Position numbers and translations under genes: made by a program. This document shows positions 1 through 29,475 of a stretch of DNA of 64,000 bases, in pieces (within the stretch, counting starts at the first letter, position 1; each line of letters begins with the position of its first letter). The stretch lies in NCBI RefSeq assembly GCF_039555335.1, contig NC_092640.1, positions 36,760,784 through 36,824,783 of the forward strand, given 5' to 3'. A model generated the notes under the pieces. That model did no database searches and was not told where the DNA came from. It saw nothing but the letters and a program-made list of their open reading frames with translations. Source of the stretch: Amphiura filiformis. Taxonomy: Eukaryota; Echinodermata; Ophiuroidea; Amphilepidida; Amphiuridae.

Positions 1-191
1 ATTATACTACTTATGTGATGTAACTCTGGTAAGGTTTTATATTAATTCATACATACATATTATTTTGATCAGTTTATCTGATAATGTAAATTCCTAATAA
101 ATTCTATGATACGTAATTTCTGTTTCATCTTGTTCATTTAGAGATTGTCATTCCCGTTTCCGTTCATTCCCTCATCCCTTGGGACTCCAAA
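1..191. other. No feature recognised
   Basis: AT-rich sequence with no coding, RNA or repeat signal that I can support. It is the single-copy flank to the left of the tandem duplication that begins at about 192. Confidence 0.6.
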
Positions 192-1345
192 TCTGGTACC
201 CCGCTCTTCCTTCCCATGACTAATTTCCCAAAATAAAATTCATAATATAATGTAAATCTTACCTATATCTCCCAGGACTATGTAAACCAGTAAGGATGGC
301 CGAATCTACACCCTCCGGCCTGTAGGCACTGCACCATACCTTAAAATAAGTATATCAGTGAGAGATGTGTTAGTAAAATGTTTTACTCGTCATTCAGAAT
401 GGAACACGACCTAAGTTTAGTTGAATTTGATTGAATTGCAGATTTTACAGGTTTATTGAACGTTAACGCAAGATAAACATAATAATTGTTTTAATTTAAA
501 AAGCACTGATGCGTCAAATCTTTAGAATAGTCGAAATTCTAGAATTCTGATGGGTGTCAGAATTCTGGAATTCAAAAAGTTGAAATAATTTTGTAACGTC
601 GGGTTCATTCTATTTTCTTAATCAAAGTTTAAAGCGATATTCTTGTAGGGGAAAACCGATTTAGTTGCATAAAATGTCAGAGGCGCACTGTCAAGCTACC
701 GTTCGGGTTCAGTGCGCCCTATGGCAGCCATATTAGTAACTAGGGTGGCAGGAGGGTGGGGTGGCAGTGGGGGCCTTCTCAGCAATCAGGTGTCCCCTAT
801 TGCAGTACGGAACATTAACACCGGGATTAAAATAGTGGTATGAGAACCACATAAAAGTGTACAACTATGTACAGTAGGGTGGGGGCGGGGAAAATATATT
901 ATTACACCCAGACAAAAGATAAAACAGATACAATCACTCTTCACTTCACACCCCTTGAATACACATGCACCCCGACACATACCAACTTCTCTAACCCCCA
1001 ACAACCACAGAACAGAGCTCCAAATATACACCTAACACACACCTTGCACACACCTGTCTGCACACAAACACAAAACTTTGCAACACACCCCACGACATAC
1101 CTGACACACATATAGGTCCATTAACCCTAAACGAGGGCTAATGGACTAACATAGGTCAAAGCTCAACCAACCAAAGATGTGGGACACGAAAATTGTAACC
1201 GAAGGTTGGTGAAAATTTATTTTTTAACACACAATCTGTTCATTTTTTACCTGAAAATATACAGTAAGTCAAAAAATTAAGGTACCAGTTGTGTTCACCT
1301 CCTGTATAATCCTAAGCCAGAGGATGATTTAAGCACTTCCCAGCA
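192..1345 (+). repeat. Tandem duplication, copy 1 (1,154 bp)
   Basis: This unit recurs immediately downstream. Bases 192-354 match 1346-1508, and 352-1345 match 6211-7204 at a constant offset of 5,859. I saw no mismatch or indel where I compared them. The unit ends inside a hAT-like MITE that is itself nested in a Tc1-like MITE (start at 1262), so both edges are arbitrary and the unit is not a transposon with its own termini. Small open frames in it carry no recognisable domain. The near-perfect identity means either a very recent duplication or an assembly artefact. Confidence 0.85.
1262..1345 (+). mobile_element. Truncated Tc1-like MITE with truncated hAT-like insert
   Basis: Begins CAGTAAGTC after a TA, like the complete element at 7121-7909. 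At 1318 the hAT-like terminus CAGAGGATGATTTAAG starts, and the sequence breaks off at 1345 where duplication copy 2 begins. Confidence 0.7.
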
Positions 1346-1508
1346 TCTGGTACCCCGCTCTTCCTTCCCATGACTAATTTCCCAAAATAAAATTCATAAT
1401 ATAATGTAAATCTTACCTATATCTCCCAGGACTATGTAAACCAGTAAGGATGGCCGAATCTACACCCTCCGGCCTGTAGGCACTGCACCATACCTTAAAA
1501 TAAGTATA
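1346..1508 (+). repeat. Tandem duplication, copy 2, left piece
   Basis: Identical to 192-354. It is interrupted after 1508 by the foldback element and resumes at 6211. The uninterrupted junction in copy 1 (352-356, ATATC) serves as the empty site. Confidence 0.85.
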
Positions 1509-1635
1509 TAGTATGGTCGTTGGACATTTTGACCCGGAAAAAATTGGTACAAAGCTGATTTTTGCACCAGACAAGCAGAATACATCATAAAACATCATAT
1601 CCAAAATCCGAAAAAATCCTCCTTGGGGAATTTGT

Positions 1636-2330
1636 TTTATCCAAGATGGCCGCCAAAATGGCTGCCACAACATATAATTAGCTGTATCTTAGCTTCTAAA
1701 GCAGATATAATGATGATTTTAGTGTCTTTGAATAGGTTTAAGAGGTCAGAGAATTCAAATTTGTACAAATCTAACACACTGATGTCTTCAATCACACTGA
1801 AATTCAAGATGGCCGCCAAAATGGCCGCCACAACATATAATTAGCTGTATCTTAGCTTCTAAAGAAGATATGATGATGATTTTAGTGTCTTTGAATAGGT
1901 TTAAGAGGTCAGAGAATTCAAATTTGTACAAATCTAACACACTGATGTCTTCAATTACACTAAAATCCAAGATGGCCGCCAAAATGGCCGCCACCACATA
2001 TGATTAGATATATCTCCGCTTCTGAAGCAGATATGATGATGATTTTAATGTCCTTGAATATACTTCAGAGGTCAAAGAATTCAAATTTGTACGTATCTAA
2101 AACACTGAAGTCTTCATTCACACTGAATCCAAGATGGCCGCCAAATGGCCGCCACCACTACGTGTTATATTTAGGTATATTATGGCTTATGAAGCAGATA
2201 TGATAATGATTTTAGTGTCTTTGAATAGGTTTTAGGTGACGCAGAAGTCAATTTTGTATTTATCTAAAGTACTAAGTCAAGTCTTCACTCACACTGTAAT
2301 CCAAGATGATCCTCAATATGGCTAAAATCA
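1636..2330 (+). repeat. Subterminal tandem repeats, left arm (~165-bp units)
   Basis: About four to five units begin near 1640, 1806, 1969, 2128 and 2298. Each opens with a motif like CAAGATGGCCGCCAAAATGG and continues with conserved blocks on the TGATGATTTTAGTGTCTTTG theme. Units diverge progressively toward the element centre. Short open frames across them reflect the repeat and not a gene. Confidence 0.8.
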
Positions 2331-2393
2331 AACATGCTTAACTGTATATCTCAGCTTCTGAAACCAATATAATGATGATTTTAATCTTTGAAT

Positions 2394-2801
2394 AGGCTTT
2401 TAAGACAAGATCAATGCATTTGCAACATCTTGCTACAGAGTCATGTTAAACATCAAGCGTGTGGATCGGATTCCAAATGAAACCATCTACAACCTGACCA
2501 ACACCACTCCACTGGTTGCCAGAGTAAAGATTCATCAACTCAAATTTCTCGGCCATATTTTGCGTCTTGAAGATGACGAGCCTGTGAAAGAATATGCACT
2601 TTATATTCCACCACATGGGAAGAGGAAACCGGGACGGGCACCCACACTGTACTTACAGTATGTCCAGCACCTCCTGGGAGATACTGAAGGGATGCTGCAG
2701 CCAAACAAAATTGTTTCGCTTGCCCAAGATCGCATTAGTTGGAGAAAGCTTGTCGTCGCCTGCTCCGCAGCCGACTGATGATGATGATGAGGCTTTTAAG
2801 A
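2394..2801 (+). mobile_element. LINE 3'-end insertion in the left arm, 12-bp target-site duplication
   Basis: AGGCTTTTAAGA at 2394-2405 and 2790-2801 flanks a 5'-truncated LINE tail. The insert ends in a short TGATGATG run. The mirror position in the right arm (about 5280-5340) lacks it, so it arrived after the arms became inverted copies of each other. Confidence 0.75.
2443..2778 (+). pseudogene. Non-LTR retrotransposon reverse transcriptase C-terminus (fragment)
   Basis: An open frame of 111 codons with the layout typical of the C-terminal tail of many LINE ORF2 proteins: a RxDRIPNE segment, FLGHILRLEDDEP at about residues 35-48, a GKRKPGR basic stretch at about 60-66, and an AQDRISWRKLV block near the end, then a stop. 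No RT catalytic domain is present because the copy is 5'-truncated. It lies between direct repeats (see 2394-2801) and is not part of the foldback element's original coding region. Confidence 0.75.
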
Positions 2802-2924
2802 AAATGTAGGTTTTAGGGGTTGCAGATTTCAATGTTGCAATTACTTAAAACACAGAAGTAAGTGCTCAGTAACAATAGAATCCAAAAAAGCTGCCACCAC
2901 ATGATTTTCTATATCTCCGTTTCT

Positions 2925-3765
2925 GAAGCAAAGGTAGCTATCTTCGACTTCATCTGCAAGTATAATCACCTCAGCTTTTTGGCAATTTTCTCCTCTGCAA
3001 TCTCCACAAGCTGTGACACATTTAAATCCCTTTTTGACACAGGAACATCCGTTATTTCCACAAGGACTCCTGGAGGATAGTTTACATTTGTATCATACAA
3101 ACAAAGCCAGCCGTGTGGTGCTGTATCTACATCCGTAAGGACCGGTGCTAGTACGGTGTCAGAGAGTTTCCAACCCCATCGATTTGGATCCAAGTTATTG
3201 TTTGTGAGCTTTCTCCAAAGTATGACCTGCAAAAGAACACTCAGACTGTGAAAATATGCTGCTCTTTTTAACTAGGTGGAAGCTTTTGTGGATCAGGTGA
3301 TGCTTTATTTGATGATACCATCGCCATGAATTAAGCGAACCGCAGACCGTTTAAAGAATCTTCTTCTCTGCCACCACATAAGACAACGAATAATCTGATG
3401 CCATTTGTACCAATCTGTTCTAATGTCGCCTCAGGATCGCTCATCCAGGATGATATCTGCTGCAATTCTTCTTATCTTCTGCAACAAACTTGTCTTTCCA
3501 TGTCCAAATGTTGCAGAAGTGGAGTCACAACCACTCCAGGCATGGATAAACAGGACCTGAGATGGAATGTCAATACTTCACCAACGTTGTTAATAAGGTC
3601 TTGAACTTTCCAACCCACCGATATCAGCTATATTCTGGTCCCCAGTGGCATTTCTCTTCCTTGTCTTGAACATTGTCTTGAAGGGTACATTCCACTATCA
3701 ATGTGTCAGCATCTCCGGTACTATTGTGCACCATCCATCGACTCAGCAGCGAGATAAACTGGCAT
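2925..3765 (-). pseudogene. Decayed transposon protein, left-arm copy
   Basis: Mirror image of the coding remnant at 4390-5165. The best frame (3232-2966) contains WGWKLSDTVLAPVLTD, matching WGWKHSDIVLAPILTN in the right arm. Farther out, 3361-3560 is the reverse complement of about 4530-4740. Frameshifts and stops prevent a full protein. This protein family occurs as repetitive predicted proteins in many invertebrate genomes; I cannot assign a biochemical activity. Confidence 0.6.
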
Positions 3766-4320
3766 TTGTTCTTATCATATTCAGCTCACAGAATCTATGA
3801 AGGTTCTCAAACTTCTCATCATGACCAGCAGACCTTTTCTCTCGAATGAGAAGAACAACAGTCAGTTTATCTCGCTGCTGAGTCGATACTTGGAAACCAA
3901 TGGTCAGTTCGTGCACAATAGTACTGGAGATCCTGACACTTTGATAGTTTATACACCTTCAACTGAAGACACACTTCCAACCGTGGACGTCCACGGTTCC
4001 TAAGGGTGTAGTATGATGAAAATAACGTAAAAACACAGCACTGTTTTTAAAGAAAAATACCCATATTTAAAAGTTGCAGTTATTTGAAGTCAACGCGCAG
4101 ATAAATGGAGGGTTTTGCGTACTACAATGCTTGCGTAATAACCATTGGTCGCTGTAAACTGCAACTCTTAAATTCGCGTATTTTTGTTCAAAAGCACTAC
4201 TGTGTTGTTAATATTGAACGACATTTGACAAATGGGGGTATCAAAATGCGCATAAAATTCACCCTTCTTTCTATGTAGATATATTGTGGAAACAATTATT
4301 AGTTCTGAAGCTATTATTAG
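3766..4320. other. Spacer between the foldback arms
   Basis: The arm symmetry ends here. Part of it (about 3845-3965) repeats, in direct orientation, sequence found again at 4325-4370 (GTGCACAATAGTACTGGAGA) and, inverted, at about 3690-3725. It therefore looks rearranged rather than unique. No gene recognised. Confidence 0.5.
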
Positions 4321-4389
4321 TTCTGATCGTGCACAATAGTACTGGAGATCCTGACACTTTGATAGTGGAATGTACCCTTCAATTTGCAA

Positions 4390-5165
4390 GACAAGGAAGA
4401 GAAGTACCTGTTGTAGCAGATGACACAGATATACTTGTCCTTTTGATGTACATGTACCATTGAGACCAGACTATGGCTGATATCTTATGTACTTCCATTC
4501 AGAGAAGAAAGGGTTGGTGGTTTGGAAAGTTCAAGACCTCCTGTTTATCCATGCATGGAGTGGTTGCGACTCAACTTCTGCAACATTTGGACATGGAAAG
4601 ACAAGTTTGTTGAAGAAGATAAAAGAATTGCAGCAGATATCATCCTAGATGAGCGATCCTGAGGCGACATTAGAACAGATTGGTACAGCTGGCATCAGAT
4701 TATTTGTTTTCTTATATGGTGGCAGAGAAGAAGATTCTTTAAACGTTCTACGGTTCGCTTAATCCATGGCGATGGTATCATCAAATAAAGCATCATTTGA
4801 TCCACAGCTATCTACAAAAGCTTTCACCTACTGAAAGGGCAGCGTATTTTCACAGTCTGTGGGTTCTTTTACAGGTCATACTTTGGAGAAAGCTAACAAA
4901 CAATGGCTTGAATCCAATTTAAAGCAATGGGGCTGGAAACACTCTGACATCGTTCTAGCACCGATCCTTACGAATTTAGATGTAGCACCACATATGTTGC
5001 TTAAGCTTGTACGATGCGATTGTAAACTTTCCTCCAGGAATTCTTGTGTAAATAACGGATGATCCTGTCACAAAAATGGACTTAAATGTGTCACAGCTTG
5101 TGAAGATTACACAGGAGAACATTGCCAAAATGCTGAGGCGATTATACCTGTAGATGAGAACGAAG
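4390..5165 (+). pseudogene. Decayed transposon protein, right-arm copy
   Basis: Frameshifted coding remnant. Recognisable segments in order: VVADDTDILVLLMY at about 4405-4450; FIHAWSGCDSTSATFGHGKT at about 4540-4605; MSDPEATLEQIGTAG at about 4647-4695; FVFLYGGREEDSLNVLRF; then WGWKHSDIVLAPILTN and a Cys-rich end (RCDCKLSSRNSC) near 5005-5045. From memory, this order of blocks recurs in repetitive predicted proteins of cnidarians, echinoderms and lancelets. The enzyme class is unknown to me. Stops at several places make it non-functional. Confidence 0.65.
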
Positions 5166-5544
5166 ACAGCTACTTTTGCTTCAGAAGCTGAGATATATAT
5201 TCACATGTGGTGGCAGCTATTTGGGATTCTATTGCGACTTGCACTTGATTGTTATAAGCCCGGGTTTTAAGTAATTGCAACAATTCTCTGACCCTTAAAA
5301 CCTACGTTCTCTTATATACCTATTTAAAGATTAAAATCACCATTATATTGGCTTCAGAAGCTGAGATATTTAGCTAATCATGTTTGATTTTTAGCAATAT
5401 TGAGGGCCATGTTGGATTGCAGTGTCAGTAAAGACATATACTTATGAAGATAAATACAAAATTGACTCCTAAAACCTATTCAAAGACACTAAAATCATTA
5501 TCATATCTGCTTCATAAGCCAAAATATACCTAAACATAACACGT

Positions 5545-6075
5545 GGTGGTGGCGGCCATTTTGGCGGCCATCTTGGATTCCAGTGTGAATGAAGACTTCA
5601 GTGTTTTAGATACGTACAAATTTGAATTCTTTGACCTCTGAAATATATTCAAGGACACTCAAATCATCATCATATCTGCTTCAGAAGCGGAGATATATCT
5701 AATCATATGTGGTGGCGGCCATTTTGGCGGCCATCTTGGATTTCAGTGTAATTGAAGACATTAGTGTGTTAGATTTGTACAAATAATTTGAATTCTCTGA
5801 CCTCTTAAACCTATTCAAAGACACTAAAATCAGCATCATATCTGCTTTAGAAGCTAAGATACAGCTAATTATATGTTGTGGCGGCCATTTTGGCGGCCAT
5901 CTTGGATTTCCGTATGATTGAAGACATCAGTGTGTTAGATTTGTACAAATTTGAATTCTCTGACCTCTTAAACCTATTCAAAGACACTAAAATCATCATC
6001 ATATCTGCTTTAGAAGCTAAGATACAGTTAATTATATGTTGTGGCGGCCATTTTGGCGGCCATCTTGGATAAAAC
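5545..6075 (-). repeat. Subterminal tandem repeats, right arm
   Basis: Mirror of the left-arm array. GGCGGCCATTTTGGCGGCC cores occur near 5550, 5715, 5880 and 6046. The outermost units are the most alike between arms. Confidence 0.8.
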
Positions 6076-6210
6076 GAATTCCCCAAAGAGGATTTTTTCG
6101 GATTTTGGATATGATGTTCTATGATATATTCTGCTTGTCTGGTGCAAAAATCAGCTTTGTACCAATTTTTTCCGGGTAGCCACTGTTTTTCCTCTTCAAC
6201 GACCATACTA

Positions 6211-7204
6211 ATATCAGTGAGAGATGTGTTAGTAAAATGTTTTACTCGTCATTCAGAATGGAACACGACCTAAGTTTAGTTGAATTTGATTGAATTGCAG
6301 ATTTTACAGGTTTATTGAACGTTAACGCAAGATAAACATAATAATTGTTTTAATTTAAAAAGCACTGATGCGTCAAATCTTTAGAATAGTCGAAATTCTA
6401 GAATTCTGATGGGTGTCAGAATTCTGGAATTCAAAAAGTTGAAATAATTTTGTAACGTCGGGTTCATTCTATTTTCTTAATCAAAGTTTAAAGCGATATT
6501 CTTGTAGGGGAAAACCGATTTAGTTGCATAAAATGTCAGAGGCGCACTGTCAAGCTACCGTTCGGGTTCAGTGCGCCCTATGGCAGCCATATTAGTAACT
6601 AGGGTGGCAGGAGGGTGGGGTGGCAGTGGGGGCCTTCTCAGCAATCAGGTGTCCCCTATTGCAGTACGGAACATTAACACCGGGATTAAAATAGTGGTAT
6701 GAGAACCACATAAAAGTGTACAACTATGTACAGTAGGGTGGGGGCGGGGAAAATATATTATTACACCCAGACAAAAGATAAAACAGATACAATCACTCTT
6801 CACTTCACACCCCTTGAATACACATGCACCCCGACACATACCAACTTCTCTAACCCCCAACAACCACAGAACAGAGCTCCAAATATACACCTAACACACA
6901 CCTTGCACACACCTGTCTGCACACAAACACAAAACTTTGCAACACACCCCACGACATACCTGACACACATATAGGTCCATTAACCCTAAACGAGGGCTAA
7001 TGGACTAACATAGGTCAAAGCTCAACCAACCAAAGATGTGGGACACGAAAATTGTAACCGAAGGTTGGTGAAAATTTATTTTTTAACACACAATCTGTTC
7101 ATTTTTTACCTGAAAATATACAGTAAGTCAAAAAATTAAGGTACCAGTTGTGTTCACCTCCTGTATAATCCTAAGCCAGAGGATGATTTAAGCACTTCCC
7201 AGCA
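6211..7204 (+). repeat. Tandem duplication, copy 2, right piece (994 bp)
   Basis: Same sequence and length as 352-1345. At 7204 the match to copy 1 stops, while the hAT-like MITE begun at 7177 continues to its proper end at 7550. Confidence 0.85.
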
Positions 7205-7909
7205 AGTCTTGCGGTTAGCACAGCTGTGTGAGTGAACATGACACCACTGCCCGCCCACTGCATACACACGTGCATGGTTAAATTTGAATTTGGACAGATA
7301 TATTTACAATAAAAACACCTTCAAAAGGTTGGTCGATTTCACTTTATGTTATCTACAGAAGGTGTGAATTATCCTTCATGCATACATCACTTTAGATCTG
7401 AAATCGACCAAGTAATAATGACACACGGGCAATTCCAAAACAACATCTTTTGCACAGAGTTCAATGGGATTTGAAAAGTAAAGTGCCAGTTGAAACTCTA
7501 GTGATAACACTTTTACAGTGCATGATGGGGCTTCCTTAAATCATCCTTTGATCCTAAACAAACACAGATATGTCATAATTGGAACCAGCAGCCAATACCG
7601 GCTTCTTTTAGCTCGAATTTAAGACTTCATTTGTTGAAATTGTTCAAGAAATAAAGACACGGCGATCCCCAAACCCAAGGAAGATACCAATTTAAAAGTT
7701 GCAGTTTGCTGCATTTAATGCCCTATTGATTAAGCGCTGGGCTTAAAACTAGCGTCGTGCTTTCATTGATTAGAACACAAAAGTGCAACTTTTGATTTCG
7801 CTTCTTCATTAGGTTTTTAGATCACAGTTTCTTTAATTTTGACATATTTGTATTTATTTAGGATATACAGGGGTAAACATGACTGGTACCTTAATTCGTT
7901 GGCTTACTG
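7121..7909 (+). mobile_element. Tc1/mariner-like MITE (TA target site) carrying a nested insert
   Basis: Termini CAGTAAGTC...GGCTTACTG lie between TA dinucleotides (7119-7120 and 7910-7911). The imperfect inverted repeats run about 50 bp, including the block ATTAAGGTACCAGT. Without the nested hAT-like insert the element is about 407 bp. A second copy lies at 27247-27700. It has no transposase frame, so it is non-autonomous. Confidence 0.75.
7177..7550 (+). mobile_element. hAT-like MITE nested in the Tc1-like MITE
   Basis: Starts CAGAGGATGATTTAAG and ends CTTAAATCATCCTTTG. Flanks are ATCCTAAG (7169-7176) and ATCCTAAA (7551-7558), an 8-bp target duplication with one difference. The paralogous Tc1-like copy near 27293 reads ATCCTAAAC without interruption and is the empty site. 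A second hAT-like copy lies at 44679-45053. Confidence 0.8.
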
Positions 7910-7911
7910 TA

Positions 7912-8763
7912 GTTCACTATTAACACCAACAACAGCAAAATATGTAAGTATTTACATTATAATCTATAAACACGTGGAAAAACCTAAAGCAGTGGGTATA
8001 GGCGTTGAGTAAACATGATGCACCAATTCAACATGTTGAGAACAGAACTTTGTTGAGTAGACGAAATTACTTGGAAACCAGTTAAGCTCTACCTCTATTG
8101 CAAGCGAGTATGTAATTTTGCGAAACGACATTCAAAGTTGAGTCAATTTTGAGAAACTTGCAGTGTTGATATACTAAAAGTAATAGTATACATACTCAAA
8201 AATCATTTGTAGAAACAACGCCCACACCTGTAATGCAAACACAAAACTTTTTGGAAACATTTTAAACGGGTTATATTTTGGGTTTAAGTTTTGGAAAAAA
8301 GTTAAAATGACATGAAAAAGTTTTGGAACGTTTTGAATGGAAACACACTACAACAAAATTGTACAAGATGCTCTTAAACTTTATGAAAACGTATAGGCTA
8401 CCCTTTATATACTCTTTTTATAACCAGACATTTTTGGTAACCTTTTCTGACCCTTGCGAATAATGTGTAAAACGTTTTGCGTTTGTTGGATTAACGCTAC
8501 ACCCGCCCGCGGAGGACTGTTATATCCACACGACGGTTGTTTGATGTCATCATTTGTTATTGTTTCTAACAAAACGTTACACAATGTTCAATTCTATACC
8601 TAAAGAATACTATCAGCTATCACACTAATAAACTGTATATATATTTTATATTAATTTTTAACATAGATTTTTGTTTCTATTTCAAATTATTCATCTTTTT
8701 CTACTTTTTTGTGGTAATTGTTATTCTATAAACTGTGCATTTGTGTACAAATTGAGGGCGCTA
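7912..8763. other. Intergenic; diverged MITE-like block at 8225-8490
   Basis: No gene seen. 8225-8490 has the AACGTTTT / GGGTTATATTTTGGG style of the 'GTTTGCTGGG' repeats at 11080-11730 and 57174-57425 (GCAAACACAAAAC at one side, TTTTGCGTTTGTTGG at the other), consistent with an old member of that family. Confidence 0.45.
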
Positions 8764-8822
8764 TGAATGAATGAATGAATGAATGAATGAATGAATGAAT
8801 GAATGAATGAATGAATGAATAA
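8764..8822 (+). repeat. (ATGA)n microsatellite, LINE tail
   Basis: About 14 copies of a 4-bp unit directly abut the 3' end of the minus-strand LINE fragment. On that strand it reads (ATTC)n after ATGGAAATAAAG, a common tail type for CR1/L2-like LINEs. Confidence 0.8.
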
Positions 8823-10194
8823 ATGAATCTTTATTTCCATAATAAAAAACAACAAAATACAAAGATATTTAACATCGAAAAAATAAAACAAAACAAGACA
8901 ATTATGGAGGAGATGATAGAAAGGCCAATAAGGCCAGCATTGGCCATCCCCTTACAGAACTTAATTAATACAACAACAAACAAACATAATATATTATGCC
9001 TATCACACAAGAACAAAACGGGGCTCCAAGAACTAGTTATAAAATGAGATTAGCTGTGTTTTATATTTGTTTCGAAAATGTTTTATTGAGTTTGCTACTT
9101 TAAGGTTTACCGTTCAGGGAATTCCATAACAGTGGGCCGGTAGTCCTGATTGAATGATCAGTGAATACTTTCTTGTTTCTTGTATGATTATACTTATTAC
9201 TGTTTCTTGTGTGATAGCTATGAATATCGGATCGTTTTAGGAAGAAACTGTCAAATGAACATGGTAGTTGTTTAATAGAATATTTATACATGTATACACC
9301 TAGTTCTAGTTTGAATATGTCAAAAACTTGAGCATATTGAATTTATGAAATAGTGGTCCAGAATGGCTTCGATAATGGCTATTCGAAATGGTCCTCATGG
9401 CCCATTTTTGGAGCAAATGTATTTTATCAAGATATGTTTTACACGCATTCCCCCATGTAAGTATACCATGATTAATATAAGGCAAGAAAAGCGTACAATA
9501 AAGCGTGTGCAAAACACGCCCAGGTATAAAAAAATGTCAACTTGTTTATCATACCTATATTCCGTGAAATTGTTTTTGATATTCCGTTGATATGGTTTTT
9601 CCATGTGAGATTTTCATCGACAATTACACCTCAAAATTTGGTTTCAGTTACCCTTTGCAAGTTTGTACAATCCAAAGTAATATCTCTGTTTTCTTGTGAA
9701 TTATTTATCGAAGTCATTCTAGGGGTACCCATAATCATGTAATTAGTTTTACTAGCATTTACAGAAAGTTTGTTTGCTTTAAACCAGTTACTCACTTCGG
9801 ATAACTCTTTATTTATTAATGACATTTGATTAGCAATGTCATTACTTGAGTATAGAATTGTCGTATCATCAGCAAACAATACAAAGTCTAATATAGTCGA
9901 GGTATTCGCTATATCATTTATGTACAAAATAAATAGTAAAGGACCTAAAATTGAGCCTTGGGGGACTCCACAAATTATACTTTTATGTTTAGAATTTTTG
10001 TTATTAAAATTCACATATTGTTTTCTATCACTTAAATAGCTCTTGAACCAGTCGTAAACAATTCCTCTGAATCTAAAATGTTCTAATTTATGAAGTAGAA
10101 TACTATGGTTAATATAGTGTCGAAAGCCTTTGATAGGTCAAGAACCACTCCTATTATAGTAGTTTCATCATTTTCTACTGCATTATTTATCTTA

Positions 10195-10217
<23 letters not shown>
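8823..10217 (-). mobile_element. 5'-truncated CR1/Jockey-superfamily LINE (RT half)
   Basis: On the minus strand the fragment starts in the RT palm (DLSKAFDTI, about 10120), then GVPQGSILGPLLFILYINDI near 9970, FADDTTILYSS (catalytic YADD-type box) near 9890, a thumb region, and the C-terminal RNSNKYNHTRNKK block near 9200, followed by a short 3' UTR and (ATTC)n. At least two frameshifts (near 10110 and 9640) and internal stops make it dead. Its 5' truncation point at about 10217 falls inside the tail of the receptor gene. It belongs to the same broad clade as the LINE at 36743-40050. Confidence 0.8.
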
Positions 10218-29075
<18,858 letters not shown>

Positions 29076-29388
29076 CTGTTTTTCTTTTAACAGATAATGT
29101 TAGAAATCGCTTTTTTCTAGACAGATTAATTCATAACGTAATACGTGCTGAAGCCTAATGCGCTCTAAGTCCTGCAGCCTAATACGCTTTCTTTTAATAT
29201 TGGATTAAATGGTCAGGAAAGAACTTATTGCTGATTGGTTGGTACGGCTTGGCCGTCACAAATTCAAACCAACATAGCGAAAAAAGGAACACCACGTGCA
29301 CAATATAGCTAATTGAATATTTATGTACAGTACAATAGATGCGCACTCTTTTAATTGCACTTAATTGCTCATTAGAGAAGGAAGTCAA

Positions 29389-29394
<6 letters not shown>

Positions 29395-29471
<77 letters not shown>
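29395..29471 (+). repeat. (AT)n microsatellite
   Basis: About 38 AT dinucleotides in a row, upstream of the receptor's first visible exon. Confidence 0.9.

Positions 29472-29475
<4 letters not shown>

Larger units (their letters stand above)
1509..6210. mobile_element. 4.7-kb foldback (long inverted-repeat) transposable element
   Basis: The ends are exact inverted repeats: TAGTATGGTCGTTG at 1509-1522 and its complement at 6197-6210. The flanks repeat ATA (1506-1508 and 6211-6213), and copy 1 of the surrounding duplication shows the same site empty, so the boundaries are well supported. If the ends are shifted by one base the target duplication would read ATAT. Each arm, read inward, has a short unique end, about four repeats of roughly 165 bp, and a decayed coding region in mirror orientation. 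The arms converge on a spacer at about 3770-4320. No intact transposase frame is visible, so the superfamily is open; a 3-bp target duplication would fit Harbinger-like or related groups. Confidence 0.75.

Noticed and set aside
867-1115. Small protein conserved in two copies (also 6726-6974)
   Set aside because: The copies agree only because the DNA is duplicated. The peptide is low-complexity (Thr/His/Pro-rich) with no domain.
352-7204. LTR retrotransposon with 994-bp direct repeats
   Set aside because: The repeats do not start TG and end CA as a unit, the right edge of copy 1 falls inside nested MITEs, no primer site or polyprotein lies between, and the upstream 163 bp is duplicated too. 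A tandem duplication explains all of this.
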